Origin: Xanthostigma xanthostigma
Lineage: Eukaryota > Arthropoda > Insecta > Raphidioptera > Raphidiidae
DNA length: 64,000 nt
Direction: 5' to 3'
Assembly: GCA_963575645.1 (NCBI GenBank)
Contig: OY754466.1
Span: 32,024,001-32,088,000 of the forward strand
Under the pieces are notes generated by a model. It was given only the letters and a program-made list of their open reading frames with translations. It was not told where the DNA came from and did not search any database. The translations under genes were made by a program, and so were the position numbers. Positions 53,401-64,000 of this stretch are shown in pieces (the stretch's first letter is position 1; each line of letters begins with the position of its first letter).

Positions 53401-56101
53401 AGCAATTTTGCCTATAAGGACTCATTTGCACGCAATTGTCGTGAAGCATGTAAAAACTGCTTGTCTGCGTTAAAATAATGGTTAATATGCAGTTTGCATT
53501 TTCTTATGAGAGAATGATCCAAACCTGAATGTTATAGTGTAAATAGACTAACCTTCATGAAATAAAGCCATTTTGCCTATAAGGACCCATTTGCCCCTAA
53601 TTGTCATAAAGCATGTAAAAACTGCTTGTATGCGTTAAAATAATGGTTAATATGCAGTTTGCATTTTCTTATGAGAGAATGATCCAAACCTGAATGTTAT
53701 AGTGTAAATAGACTTACCCTCATGAAATAAAGCAATATTGCCTATAAGGACTCATTTGCACCTACTTGTCGTAAAGCATGTAAAAACTGCTTGTCTGCGT
53801 TTAAATAATGGTTAATATGCAGTTTGCATTTTCTTATGAGAGAATGATCCAAACCTAAATGTTATAGTGTAAATAGACTTACCCTCATGAAATAAAGCAA
53901 TTTTGCCTATAAGGACTTATTTGCACCTAATTGTCATAAAGCATGTAAAAACTGCATGTAAGCGTTAAAATGATAGTAAATATGCAGTTTGCATTTTCTT
54001 ATGAGAGAATGATCCAAACGTAATTGTTATAGTGTAAATAGACTAACCCTCATGAAATAAAGCAATTTTGCCTATAAAGACTCATTTACACCTAATTGTC
54101 GTAAAGCATGTAAAAACTGCTTGTCTGCGTTAAAATAATTGTTAATATGCAGTTTGCATTTTCTTATGAGAGAATGATCAAAACCTGAATGTTATAGTGG
54201 AAATACACTTACCTTCATAAAATAAAGCAATTTTGCCTATAAGGACTTATTTGCTCCTAATTGTCAGAAAGCATGTAAAAACTGCTTGTATGCGTTAAAA
54301 TAATGGTTAATATGCAGTTTGCATTTTCTTATGAGAGAATGATCCAAACCTGAATGGTATAGTGTAAATAGACTTACCCTCATGAAATAAAGCAATTTTG
54401 CCTATAAGGACTCATTTGCACCTAATTGTCGTAAAGCATGTAAAAACTGCTTGTAAGGGATAAAATAATGGTTAATATGCAGTTTGCATTTTCTTATGAG
54501 AGAATGATCCAAACCTGAATGTTATAGTCTAAATAGACTTACCTTAATGAAATAAAGCAATTTTGCCTATACGGACTCATTTGCCCCTAATTGTCATAAA
54601 GCATGTAAAAACTGCTTGTATGCGTTAAAATAATGGTTAATATGCAGTTTGCATGTTCTTATGAGAGAACGATCCAAACCTGAATGTTATAGTGAAAATA
54701 GACTTACCTTCATGAAATAAAGCAATTTTGCCTATAAGGACTCATTTGCCCCTAATTGTCATAAAGCATGTAAAAACTGCTTGTATGCGTTAAAATAATG
54801 TATAATATGCAGTTTGCATTTTCTTATGAGAGAATGATCCAAACCTGAATGTTATAGTGAAAATAGACTAACCTTTGTAAAATAAAGCAATTTTGCCTAT
54901 AAGGACTCATTATCCCCTAATTGTCATAAAGCATGTAAAAACTGCTTGTATGCGTTAAAATAATTGTTAATATGCAGTTTGCATTTTCTTATGTGAGAAC
55001 GATCCAAACCTGAATGTTATAGTGAAAATAGACTAACCTTCATGAAATAAAGCAATTTTGCCTATAAGGACCCATTTGCTCCTAATTGTCATAAAACATG
55101 TAAAAACTGCTTGTATGCGTTAAAATAATTGTTAATATGCAGTTTGCATTTTCTTATGAGAGAACGATCCAAACCTGAATGTTATAGTGAAAATAGACTA
55201 ACCTTTGTAAAATAACGCAATTTTGCCTATAAGGACTCATTTGCACGCAAATGTCGTGAAGCATGTAAAAACTGCTTGTCTGCGTTAAAATAATGGTTAA
55301 TATGCAGTTTACATTTTCTTATGAGAGAATGATCCAAACCTGAATGTTATAGTGTAAATAGACTTACCTTCATGAAATAAAACAATTTTGCCTATAAAGA
55401 CTCATTTGCTTCTAATTGTCATAAAGCATGTAAAAACTGCTTGTCAGCGTTAAAAAAATGGTTAATATGCAGTTTGCATTTTCTTATGAGAGAATGATCC
55501 AAACCTGAATGTTATAGTGTAAAACGACTTACCTTCATGAAATAAAGCAATTTTGCCTATAAGGACTCATTTGCCCCTAATTGTCATAAAGCATGTAAAA
55601 ACTGCTTGTATGCGTTAAAATAATGTATAATATGCAGTTTGCATTTTCTTATGAGAGAATGATCCAAACCTATATGTTATAGTGAAAATAGACTTACCTT
55701 TGTAAAATAAAGCAATTTTGCCTATAAGGACTCATTATCCCTTAATTGTCATAAAGCATGTAAAAACTGCTTGTATGCGTTAAAATAATGGTTAATATGC
55801 ACACTGCATTTTCTTATGAGAGAATGATCCAAACCTGAATGTTATAGTGTAAATAGACTTACCTTTGTAAAATAAAGCAATTTTGCCTATAAGGACTCAT
55901 TTGCACGCAATTGTCGTAAAGCATGTAAAAACTGCTTCTCTGCGTTAAAATAATGGTTAATATGCAGTTTGCATTTTCTTATGAGAGAATGATCCAAACC
56001 TGAATGTTATAGTGAAAGTAGACTTACCTTTGTGAAATAAAACAATTTTGCCTTTAAGGACTTATTTGCACCTAATTGTCGTAAACCATGTAAAAACTGC
56101 T
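50493..56101. repeat. HOR block 11, 34 monomers: most intact copy of the 35-mer
   Basis: M1 to M17 are followed by M19 to M35 in unbroken order, 34 monomers in 5609 bp. The only loss is M18, through an M17/M18 fusion at 53131-53296. Every monomer type seen in rearranged order elsewhere appears here once, so this block defines the ancestral order. The M1 to M17 part shares private variants with block 10; the M21 to M35 part does not share the M26/M29 hybrid of blocks 9 and 10 and keeps M26 to M29 complete. Confidence 0.9.
53131..53296. repeat. M17/M18 fusion monomer in block 11
   Basis: The 5' part is M17 (gcgtttaaat, gagataaagatcc, cctttcatg). The 3' part reads gacccatttgctcc, the unusual end carried by M18 of block 10 at 45708-45873; M18 elsewhere ends gactcatttgcccc. 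M19 follows directly at 53297. The spacing to block 10 changes from 7589 to 7423 bp across it, a loss of 166 bp, the length of one M18. The switch lies in about 53224-53256. Confidence 0.88.
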
Positions 56102-57915
56102 TGTCTGCGTGAAAATGATAGTCAATATTCAGTTTGCATTTTCTTATGAGAGAATGATCCAAACCTGAATGTAATAGTGTAAATAGACTAACCCTCATGA
56201 AATAAAGCAATTTTGCCTATAAGGACTCATTTGCACCTAATTGTCATAAAGCATGTAAAAACTGCTTGTATGCGTTAAAATAATAGTTAATATGCAGTTT
56301 GCATTTCCTTGTGAGAGAATGATCCAAACCTGAATGTTATAGTGTAAGTAAACTTACCTTTATGAAATCAAGCAATTTCGCCTATAAGGACTCATTTGCA
56401 CCTAATTGTCGTAAAGCATGTAAAAACTGCTTGTCTGCGTTAAAATAATGGTTAATATGCAGTCTGCATTTTCTTATGAGAGAATAATCCAAACCTGAAT
56501 GTTATAGTGTAAATAGACTAACCTTCATGAAATAAAGCAATTTTGCCTATAAGGACCCATTTGCCCCTAATTGTCATAAAGCATGTAAAAACTGCTTGTA
56601 TGCGTTAAAATGATAGTAAATATGCAGTTTGCATTTTCTTATGAGAGAATGATCCAAACCTAAATGTTATAGTGTAAATAGACTAACCCTCATGAAATAA
56701 AGCAATTTTGCCTATAAGGACTCATTTGCACCCAATTGTCGTAAAGCATGTAAAAACTGCTTGTCTGCGTTAAAATAATGGTTAATATGCAGTTTGCATT
56801 TTCTTATGAGAGAATGATCCAAACCTGAATGTTATAGTCTAAATAGACTTACCTTCATGAAATAAAGCAATTTTGCCTATAAGGACCTATTTGCCCCTAA
56901 TTGTCATAAAGCATGTAAAAACTGCTTGTATGCGTTAAAATAATGGTTAATATGCAGTTTGCATTTTCTTATGAGAGAATGATACAAACCTGAATGTTAT
57001 AGTGTAAATAGACTTACCCTCATGAAATAAAGCAATTTTGCCTATAAGGACTCATTATCCCCTAATTGTCATAAAGCATGTAAAAACTGCTTGTATGCGT
57101 TAAAATAATGGTTAATATGCAGATTGCATTTTCTTATGAGAGAATGATTCAAACCTGAATGTTATAGTGTAAATAGACTTACCCTTATGAAATAAAGCAA
57201 TTTTGCCTATAAAGACTCATTTGCACCTAATTGTCGTAAAGCATGTAAAATCTGCTTGTCTGCGTTTAAATAATGGTTAATATGCAGTTTGCATTTTCTT
57301 ATGACAGAAAGATCCAAACCTGAATGTTATAGTGTAAATAGACTTACCCTTCATGAAATAAAGAAATTTTGCCTATAAGGACTCATTTGCCCCTAATTGT
57401 CATAAAGCATGTAAAAACTGCTTGTATGCGTTAAAATAATGGTTAATATGCAGTTTGCATTTTCTTATGAGAGAATGATCCAAACCTGAATGTTATAGTG
57501 AAAATAGACTTACCTTTGTAAAATAAAGCAATTTTGCCTATAAGGACTCATTTGCACGCAATTGTCGTGAAGCATGTAAAAACTGCTTGTCTGCGTTAAA
57601 ATAATGGTTAATATGCAGTTTGCATTTTCTTATGAGATAAATCCAAACCTGAATGTTATAGTGTAAATAGACTAACTTTCATGAAATAAAGCAATTTTGC
57701 CTATAAGGACCCATTTGCCCCTAATTGTCATAAAGCATGTAAAAACTGCTTGTATGCGTTAAAATAATGGTTAATATGCTGTTTGCATTTTCTTATGAGA
57801 GAATGATCCAAACCCAAATGTTATAGTGTAAATAGACTAACCCTCATGAAATATAGCAATTTTGCTTATAAAGACTCATTTGCACCTAATTGTCATAAAG
57901 CATGTAAAAACAGCT

Positions 57916-59893
57916 TGTATGCGTTAAAATAATGGTTAATATGCAGTTTGCATTTTTATATGAGAGAATGATCCAAACCTGAATGTTATAGTTTAAATAG
58001 ACTTACCTTAATGAAATAAAGCAATTTTGCCAAAAGGACTCATTTGCACCTAATTGTCATAAAGCATGTAAAATATGCTTGTATGCGTTAAAATGATAGT
58101 AAATATGCAGTTTGCATTTTCTTATGAGAAAATGATCCAAACCTGAATGTTATAGTGTAAATAGACTTACCCTCATGAAATAAAGCAATTTTGCTTATAA
58201 AGACTCATTTGCACCTAATTGTCATAAAGCATGTAAAAACAGCTTGTATGCGTTAAAATAATGGTTAATATGCAGTTTGCATTTTCTTATGAGAGAATGA
58301 TCCAAACCTGAATGTTATAGTGTAAATAGACTTACCTTCAGGAAATAAAGCAATTTTGCCTATAAGGACTTATTTGCCGCTAATTGTCATAAAGCATGTA
58401 AAAACTGCTTGTATGCGTTAAAATAATGGTTAATAAGCAGTTTGCATTTTCTTATGAGAGAATGATCCAAACCTGAATGTTATAGTGTAAATAGACTTAC
58501 CTTTGTAAAATAAAGGAATTTTGCCTATAAGGACTCATTTGCCCGCAATTGTCGTGAAGCATGTAAAAACTGCTTGTCTGCGTGAAAATGATAGTAAATA
58601 TGCAGTTTGCTTTTTCTTATGAGAGAATGATCCAAACCTGAATAATATAGTGTAAATAGACTTACCCTCATGAAATAAAGCAATTTTGCCTATAAAGACT
58701 CATTTGCACCTAATTGTCGTAAAGCATGTAAAAACTGCTTGTCTGCGTTTAAATAATGGTTAATATGCAGTTTGCATTTTCTTATGAGATAAAGATCCAA
58801 ACCTAAATGTTATAGTGTAAATAGACTAACTCTCATGAAATAAAGCAATTTTGCTTATAAAGACTCATTTGCACCTAATTGTCATAAAGCATGTAAAAAC
58901 AGCTTGTATGCGTTAAAATAATGGTTAATATGCAGTTTGCATTTTTATATGAAAGAATGATCCAAACCTGAATGTTATAGTGTAAATAGACTTACCTTCA
59001 TGAAATAAAGCAATTTTGCCAAAAGGACTCATTTGCACCTAATTGTCATAAAGCATGTAAAATATGCTTGTATGCGTTAAAATGATAGTAAATATGCAGT
59101 TTGCATTTTCTTATGAGAGAATGATCCAAACCTGAATGTTATAGTGTAAATAGACTTACCCTCATGAAATAAAGCAATTTTGCTTATAAAGACTCATTTG
59201 CACCTAATTGTCATAAAGCATGTAAAAACAGCTTGTATGCGTTAAAATAATGGTTAATATGCAGTTTGCATTTTCTTATGAGAGAATGATCCAAACCTGA
59301 ATGTTATAGTGTAAATAGACTTACCTTCAGGAAATAAAGCAATTTTGCCTATAAGGACTTATTTGCCCCTAATTGTCATAAAGCATGTAAAAACTGCTTG
59401 TATGCGTTAAAATAATGGTTAATAAGCAGTTTGCATTTTCTTATGAGAGAATGATCCAAACCTGAATGTTATAGTGTAAATAGACTTACCTTTGTAAAAT
59501 AAAGGAATTTTGCCTATAAGGACTCATTTGCCCGCAATTGTCGTGAAGCATGTAAAAACTGCTTGTCTGCGTGAAAATGATAGTAAATATGCAGTTTGCT
59601 TTTTCTTATGAGAGAATGATCCAACCTGAATGTTATAGTGTAAATAGACTTACCCTCATGAAATAAAGCAATTTTGCCTATAAAGACTCATTTGCACCTA
59701 ATTGTCGTAAAGCATGTAAAAACTGCTTGTCTGCGTTTAAATAATGGTTAATATGCAGTTTGCATTTTATTATGAGATAAAGATCCAAACCTGAATGTTA
59801 TAGTGTAAATAGACTTACCTTTCATGAAATAAAGCAATTTTGCCTATAAGGACTCATTTGCCCTTAATTGTCATAAAGCATGTAAAAACTGCT
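57916..59893. repeat. Six-monomer tandem duplication, M12 to M17 (989 bp)
   Basis: M12, M13, M14, M15 and M16 start at 57916, 58080, 58245, 58410 and 58575, and again at 58905, 59069, 59234, 59399 and 59564. The linking monomer at 58740 is an M17/M11 hybrid, and a full M17 follows at 59728. The two M12 copies differ (tatatgagag against tatatgaaag), so the second M12 resembles those of blocks 10 and 11 and the copies may come from exchange between different HOR units. Confidence 0.87.
58740..58904. repeat. M17/M11 hybrid monomer
   Basis: It starts as M17 (gcgtttaaat, gagataaagatcc) and ends as M11 (cctaaatg, gactaac, tgcttataaagac, aaacagct). The switch lies in 58794-58804, monomer positions 55-65, one of the narrowest crossover intervals in the window. 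Confidence 0.85.
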
Positions 59894-62203
59894 TGTATGC
59901 GTTAAAATAATGGTCAATATGCAGTTTACATTTTCTTATGAGAGAATGATCCAAACCTGAATGTTATAGTGTAAATAGACTTACCTTCAGGAAATAAAGC
60001 AATTTTGCCTATAAGGACTTATTTGCCCCTAATTGTCATAAAGCATGTAAAAACTGCTTGTCTGCGTTTAAATAATGGTTAATATGCAGTTTGCATTTTC
60101 TTATGAGATAAAGATCCAAACCTGAATGTTATAGTGTAAATAGACTTACCCTCATGAAATAAAGCAATATTGCCTATAAGGACTCATTTGCACCTACTTG
60201 TCGTAAAGCATGTAAAAACTGCTTGTCTGCGTTTAAATAATGGTTAATATGCAGTTTGCATTTTCTTATGAGAGAATGATCCAAACCTAAATGTTATAGT
60301 GTAAATAGACTTACCCTCATGAAATAAAGCAATTTTGCCTATAAGGACACATTTGCACCTACTTGTCGTAAAGCATGTAAAAACTGCTTGTATGCGTTAA
60401 AATAATGGTTAATATGCAGTTTGCATTTTCTTATGAGAGAATGATCCAAACCTGAATGTTATAGTGTAAATAGACTTACCCTCATGAAATAAAGCAATTT
60501 TGCCTATAAGGACTCATTTGCACCTAATTGTCGTAAAGCATGTAAAAACTGCTTGTAAGGGATAAAATAATGGTTAATATGCAGTTTGCATTTTCTTATG
60601 AGAGAATGATCCAAACCTGAATGTTATAGCCTAAATAGACTTACCTTAATGAAATAAAGCAATTTTGCCTATACGGACTCATTTGCCCCTAATTGTCATA
60701 AAGCATGTAAAAACTGCTTGTATGCGTTAAAATAATGGTTAATATGCAGTTTGCATGTTCTTATGAGAGAACGATCCAAACCTGAATGTTATAGTGAAAA
60801 TAGACTTACCTTCATGAAATAAAGCAATTTTGCCTATAAGGACTCATTTGCCCCTAATTGTCATAAAGCATGTAAAAACTGCTTGTATGCGTTAAAATAA
60901 TGTATAATATGCAGTTTGCATTTTCTTATGAGAGAATGATCCAAACCTGAATGGTATAGTGAAAATAGACTAACCTTTGTAAAATAAAGCCATTTTGCCT
61001 ATAAGGACTCATTATCCCCTAATTGTCATAAAGCATGTAAAAACTGCTTGTATGCGTTAAAATAATGATTAATATGCAGTTTGCATTTTCTTATGTGAGA
61101 ACGATCCAAACCTGAATGTTATAGTGAAAATAGACTAACCTTCATGAAATAAAGCAATTTTGCCTATAAGGACCCATTTGCTCCTAATTGTCATAAAACA
61201 TGTAAAAACTGCTTGTATGCGTTAAAATAATTGTTAATATGCAGTTTGCATTTTCTTATGAGAGAACGATCCAAACCTGAATGTTATAGTGAAAATAGAC
61301 TAATCTTTGTAAAATACCGCAATTTTGCCTATAAGGACTCATTTGCACGCAATTGTCGTGAAGCATGTAAAAACTGCTTGTCTGCGTTAAAATAATGGTT
61401 AATATGCAGTTTACATTTTCTTATGAGAGAATGATCCAAACCTGAATGTTATAGTGTAAATAGACTTACCTTCATGAAATAAAACAATTTTGCCTATAAA
61501 GACTCATTTGCTTCTAATTGTCAAAAAGCATGTAAAAACTGCTTGTCAGCGTTAAAAAAATGGTTAATATGCAGTTTGCATTTTCTTATGAGAGAATGAT
61601 CCAAACCTGAATGTTATAGTGTAAATAGACTTACCTTCATGAAATAAAGCAATTTTGCCTATAAGGACTCATTTGCCCCTAATTGTCATAAAGCATGTAA
61701 AAACTGCTTGTATGCGTTAAAATAATGTATAATATGCAGTTTGCATTTTCTTATGAGAGAATGATCCAAACCTATATGTTATAGTGAAAATAGACTTACC
61801 TTTGTAAAATAAAGCAATTTTGCCTATAAGGACTCATTATCCCTTAATTGTCATAAAGCATGTAAAAACAGCTTGTATGCGTTAAAATAATGGTTAATAT
61901 GCACACTGCATTTTCTTATGAGAGAATGATCCAAACCTGAATGTTATAGTGTAAATAGACTTACCTTTGTAAAATAAAGCAATTTTGCCTATAAGGACTC
62001 ATTTGCACGCAATTGTCGTAAAGCATGTAAAAACTGCTTCTCTGCGTTAAAATAATGGTTAATATGCAGTTTGCATTTTCTTATGAGAGAATGATCCAAA
62101 CCTGAATGTTATAGTGAAAGTAGACTTACCTTTGTGAAATAAAACAATTTTGCCTTTAAGGACTTATTTGCACCTAATTGTCGTAAACCATGTAAAAACT
62201 GCT

Positions 62204-64000
62204 TGTCTGCGTGAAAATGATAGTCAATATTCAGTTTGCATTTTCTTATGAGAGAATGATCCAAACCTGAATGTTATAGTGTAAATAGACTTACCCTCAT
62301 GAAATAAAGCAATTTTGCCTATAAGGACTCATTTGCACCTAATTGTCTTAAAGCATGTAAAAACTGCTTGTATGCGTTAAAATAATAGTTAATATGCAGT
62401 TTGCATTTCCTTGTGAGAGAATGATCCAAACCTGAATGTTATAGTGTAAGTAAACTTACCTTTATGAAATCAAGCAATTTCGCCTATAAGGACTCATTTG
62501 CACCTAATTGTCGTAAAGCATGTAAAAACTGCTTGTCTGCGTTAAAATAATGGTTAATATGCAGTCTGCATTTTCTTATGAGAGAATAATCCAAACCTGA
62601 ATGTTATAGTGTAAATAGACTAACCTTCATGAAATAAAGCAATTTTGCCTATAAGGACCCATTTGCCCCTAATTGTCATAAAGCATGTAAAAACTGCTTG
62701 TATGCGTTAAAATGATAGTAAATATGCAGTTTGCATTTTCTTATGAGAGAATGATCCAAACCTAAATGTTATAGTGTAAATAGACTAACCCTCATGAAAT
62801 AAAGCAATTTTGCCTATAAGGACTCATTTGCACCTAATTGTCGTAAAGCATGTAAAAACTGCTTGTCTGCGTTAAAATAATGGTTAATATGCAGTTTGCA
62901 TTTTCTTATGAGAGAATGATCCAAACCTGAATGTTATAGTCTAAATAGACTTACCTTCATGAAATAAAGCAATTTTGCCTATAAGGACTTATTTGCCCCT
63001 AATTGTCATAAAGCATGTAAAAACTGCTTGTATGCGTTAAAATAATGGTTAATATGCAGTTTGCATTTTCTTATGAGAGAATGATACAAACCTGAATGTT
63101 ATAGTGTAAATAGACTTACCCTCATGAAATAAAGCAATTTTGCCTATAAGGACTCATTATCCCCTAATTGTCATAAAGCATGTAAAAACTGCTTGTATGC
63201 GTTAAAATAATGGTTAATATGCAGATTGCATTTTCTTATGAGAGAATGATTCAAACCTGAATGTTATAGTGTAAATAGACTTACCCTCATGAAATAAAGC
63301 AATTTTGCCTATAAAGACTCATTTGCACCTAATTGTCGTAAAGCATGTAAAAACTGCTTGTCTGCGTTTAAATAATGGTTAATATGCAGTTTGCATTTTC
63401 TTATGACAGAAAGATCCAAACCTGAATTATATAGTGTAAATAGACTTACCCTTCATGAAGTAAAGAAATTTTGCCTATAAGGACTCATTTGCCCCTAATT
63501 GTCATAAAGCATGTAAAAACTGCTTGTATGCGTTAAAATAATGGTTAATATGCAGTTTGCATTTTCTTATGAGAGAATGATCCAAACCTGAATGTTATAG
63601 TGAAAATAGACTTACCTTTGTAAAATAAAGCAATTTTGCCTATAAGGACTCATTTGCACGCAATTGTCGTGAAGCATGTAAAAACTGCTTGTCTGCGTTA
63701 AAATAATGGTTAATATGCAGTTTGCATTTTCTTATGAGAGAAATCCAAACCTGAATGTTATAGTGTAAATAGACTAACTTTCATGAAATAAAGCAATTTT
63801 GCCTATAAGGACCCATTTGCCCCTAATTGTCATAAAGCATGTAAAAACTGCTTGTATGCGTTAAAATAATGGTTAATATGCTGTTTGCATTTTCTTATGA
63901 GAGAATGATCCAAACCTAAATGTTATAGTGAAAATAGACTAATCTTTGTAAAATACCGCAATTTTGCCTATAAGGACTCATTTGCACGCAATTGTCGTGA
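62204..64000. repeat. HOR block 13, cut by the window end (11 monomers)
   Basis: M1 (62204) to M10 (63690) are in normal order. The next monomer, at 63853, starts as M11 (ctgtttgc, cctaaatg) and turns into M30 at 63931 (gaaaatagactaatctttg). The window stops in this hybrid. If the order continues M31 to M35, the block would be a 16-mer of about 2640 bp. Confidence 0.85.
63853..64000. repeat. M11/M30 hybrid monomer at the window end
   Basis: M11 markers (ctgtttgc, cctaaatg with a at 63918) are followed by M30 markers from a at 63931 (gaaaatagactaatctttg, aaataccgc). The M30 part matches the private M30 of block 12 at 61214, 2639 bp upstream (16 x 165 minus 1). The switch lies in the 12-bp interval 63919-63930. 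Confidence 0.85.

Larger units (their letters stand above)
56102..62203. repeat. HOR block 12, 37 monomers (6102 bp)
   Basis: The order is M1 to M16, an M17/M11 hybrid (58740), M12 to M17 again, an M18/M14 hybrid (59894), an M17/M21 hybrid (60059), M22 (60224), M25 (60389), M26 (60554) to M35. The count of 37 fits 6102 bp, the 3-bp shortfall coming from short M10, M12 and M16 copies (M16 at 59564 has gatccaacctg). M23 and M24 are missing. Its M30 (61214) has the private string aatctttgtaaaataccgc, which reappears at the window end. Confidence 0.88.
1..64000. repeat. 165-bp satellite DNA array filling the window
   Basis: About 388 direct tandem copies of a 165-bp monomer run from the first base to the last with no interruption. 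Monomer starts were tracked by the recurring tgtatgcgtt or tgtctgcgtt motif, which follows catgtaaaaactgct. Most monomers are 165 bp; recurrent exceptions are 163 bp (2-bp deletion, gagaaatcc type), 164 bp (tgccaaaagg type) and 166 bp (one extra base, acccttcatg or cctttcatg types). All copies read in the same direction. Monomer types differ from one another at many diagnostic sites, while copies of one type in different blocks are nearly identical, which defines a higher-order repeat. No sequence outside the family was seen on either strand. Seen: the repeat structure. Inferred: a centromeric or heterochromatic location. The family and species are not recognised. Confidence 0.98.

Noticed and set aside
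1..64000. CRISPR array
   Set aside because: The whole 165-bp unit repeats, with no short constant repeat separated by unrelated spacers and no cas genes. Differences between units are scattered point variants in a shared sequence.
1..64000. CENP-B box
   Set aside because: I looked for TTCG followed at the right spacing by CGGG. TTCG occurs in M2 (atttcgcc) and the closest CGG is tatacgga in M26, but they do not combine and CGGG was not seen.
1..64000. Tandem tRNA, 5S rRNA or snRNA genes
   Set aside because: The unit length would be possible, but I saw no A-box/B-box pair, no 5S internal control region and no recognisable RNA gene core in the monomer.
1..64000. Naming the family (human alpha satellite or a specific plant centromere repeat)
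   Set aside because: The length is close to the 171-bp alpha monomer and to several plant repeats, but the sequence does not match one I know, and similar length alone is weak evidence.
1..64000. Inverted segments or palindromic array junctions
   Set aside because: Every monomer start found reads on the plus strand; no stretch of reverse-complement monomers was seen at any block boundary.

Overview
The whole window is one uninterrupted block of eukaryotic satellite DNA. About 388 head-to-tail copies of a 165-bp, AT-rich monomer fill all 64,000 bases (the near-consensus copy at 15019-15183 is about 31% GC by hand count). All copies are in the same orientation. I found no protein-coding gene, RNA gene, transposon, CRISPR array or unique sequence. 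An array this long, homogeneous and uninterrupted points to a centromeric, pericentromeric or other heterochromatic region of a plant or animal genome, probably from a long-read assembly. I do not recognise the satellite family, so I name no species.

The array has a higher-order structure. I sorted monomers by shared private variants and labelled them M1 to M35 (labels are mine), starting at the variant whose 5' end reads gcgtgaaaatgatagtca. The types recur in fixed order, which implies an ancestral higher-order repeat (HOR) of 35 monomers, about 5.77 kb. The block at 50493-56101 is the most intact copy: 34 monomers in order, with only M18 lost. Successive M1 starts are at 5776, 13366, 15514, 21783, 24588, 27559, 33828, 36799, 42904, 50493, 56102 and 62204. 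The blocks between them hold 46, 13, 38, 17, 18, 38, 18, 37, 46, 34 and 37 monomers. Each differs from the 35-mer by deletions, duplications and hybrid monomers, and each spacing is a multiple of 165 within about 3 bp. This is the expected signature of in-register unequal exchange.

Region by region: 1-11.6 kb carries two related blocks with a nested 8-monomer (1321-bp) unit at different copy numbers. 13-19 kb is the most scrambled stretch, with its own private variants. 22.9-41.3 kb is a 9240-bp (56-monomer) tandem duplication whose copies differ at only two positions I could find. 41.4-56 kb holds blocks related by a 7.59-kb shift, one of which lost exactly one monomer. 56-64 kb holds another rearranged block with a 6-monomer duplication, and the window ends inside a fresh M11/M30 hybrid.

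Two monomer features may matter for function: a short-loop dyad at monomer positions 36-55, and an AATAAA hexamer at positions 100-105. Several crossover junctions fall in monomer positions about 55-86, next to an unusually variable site at positions 70-72. The only open reading frames of note are four 67-codon minus-strand frames that exist because single substitutions removed a stop codon; I treat them as chance.
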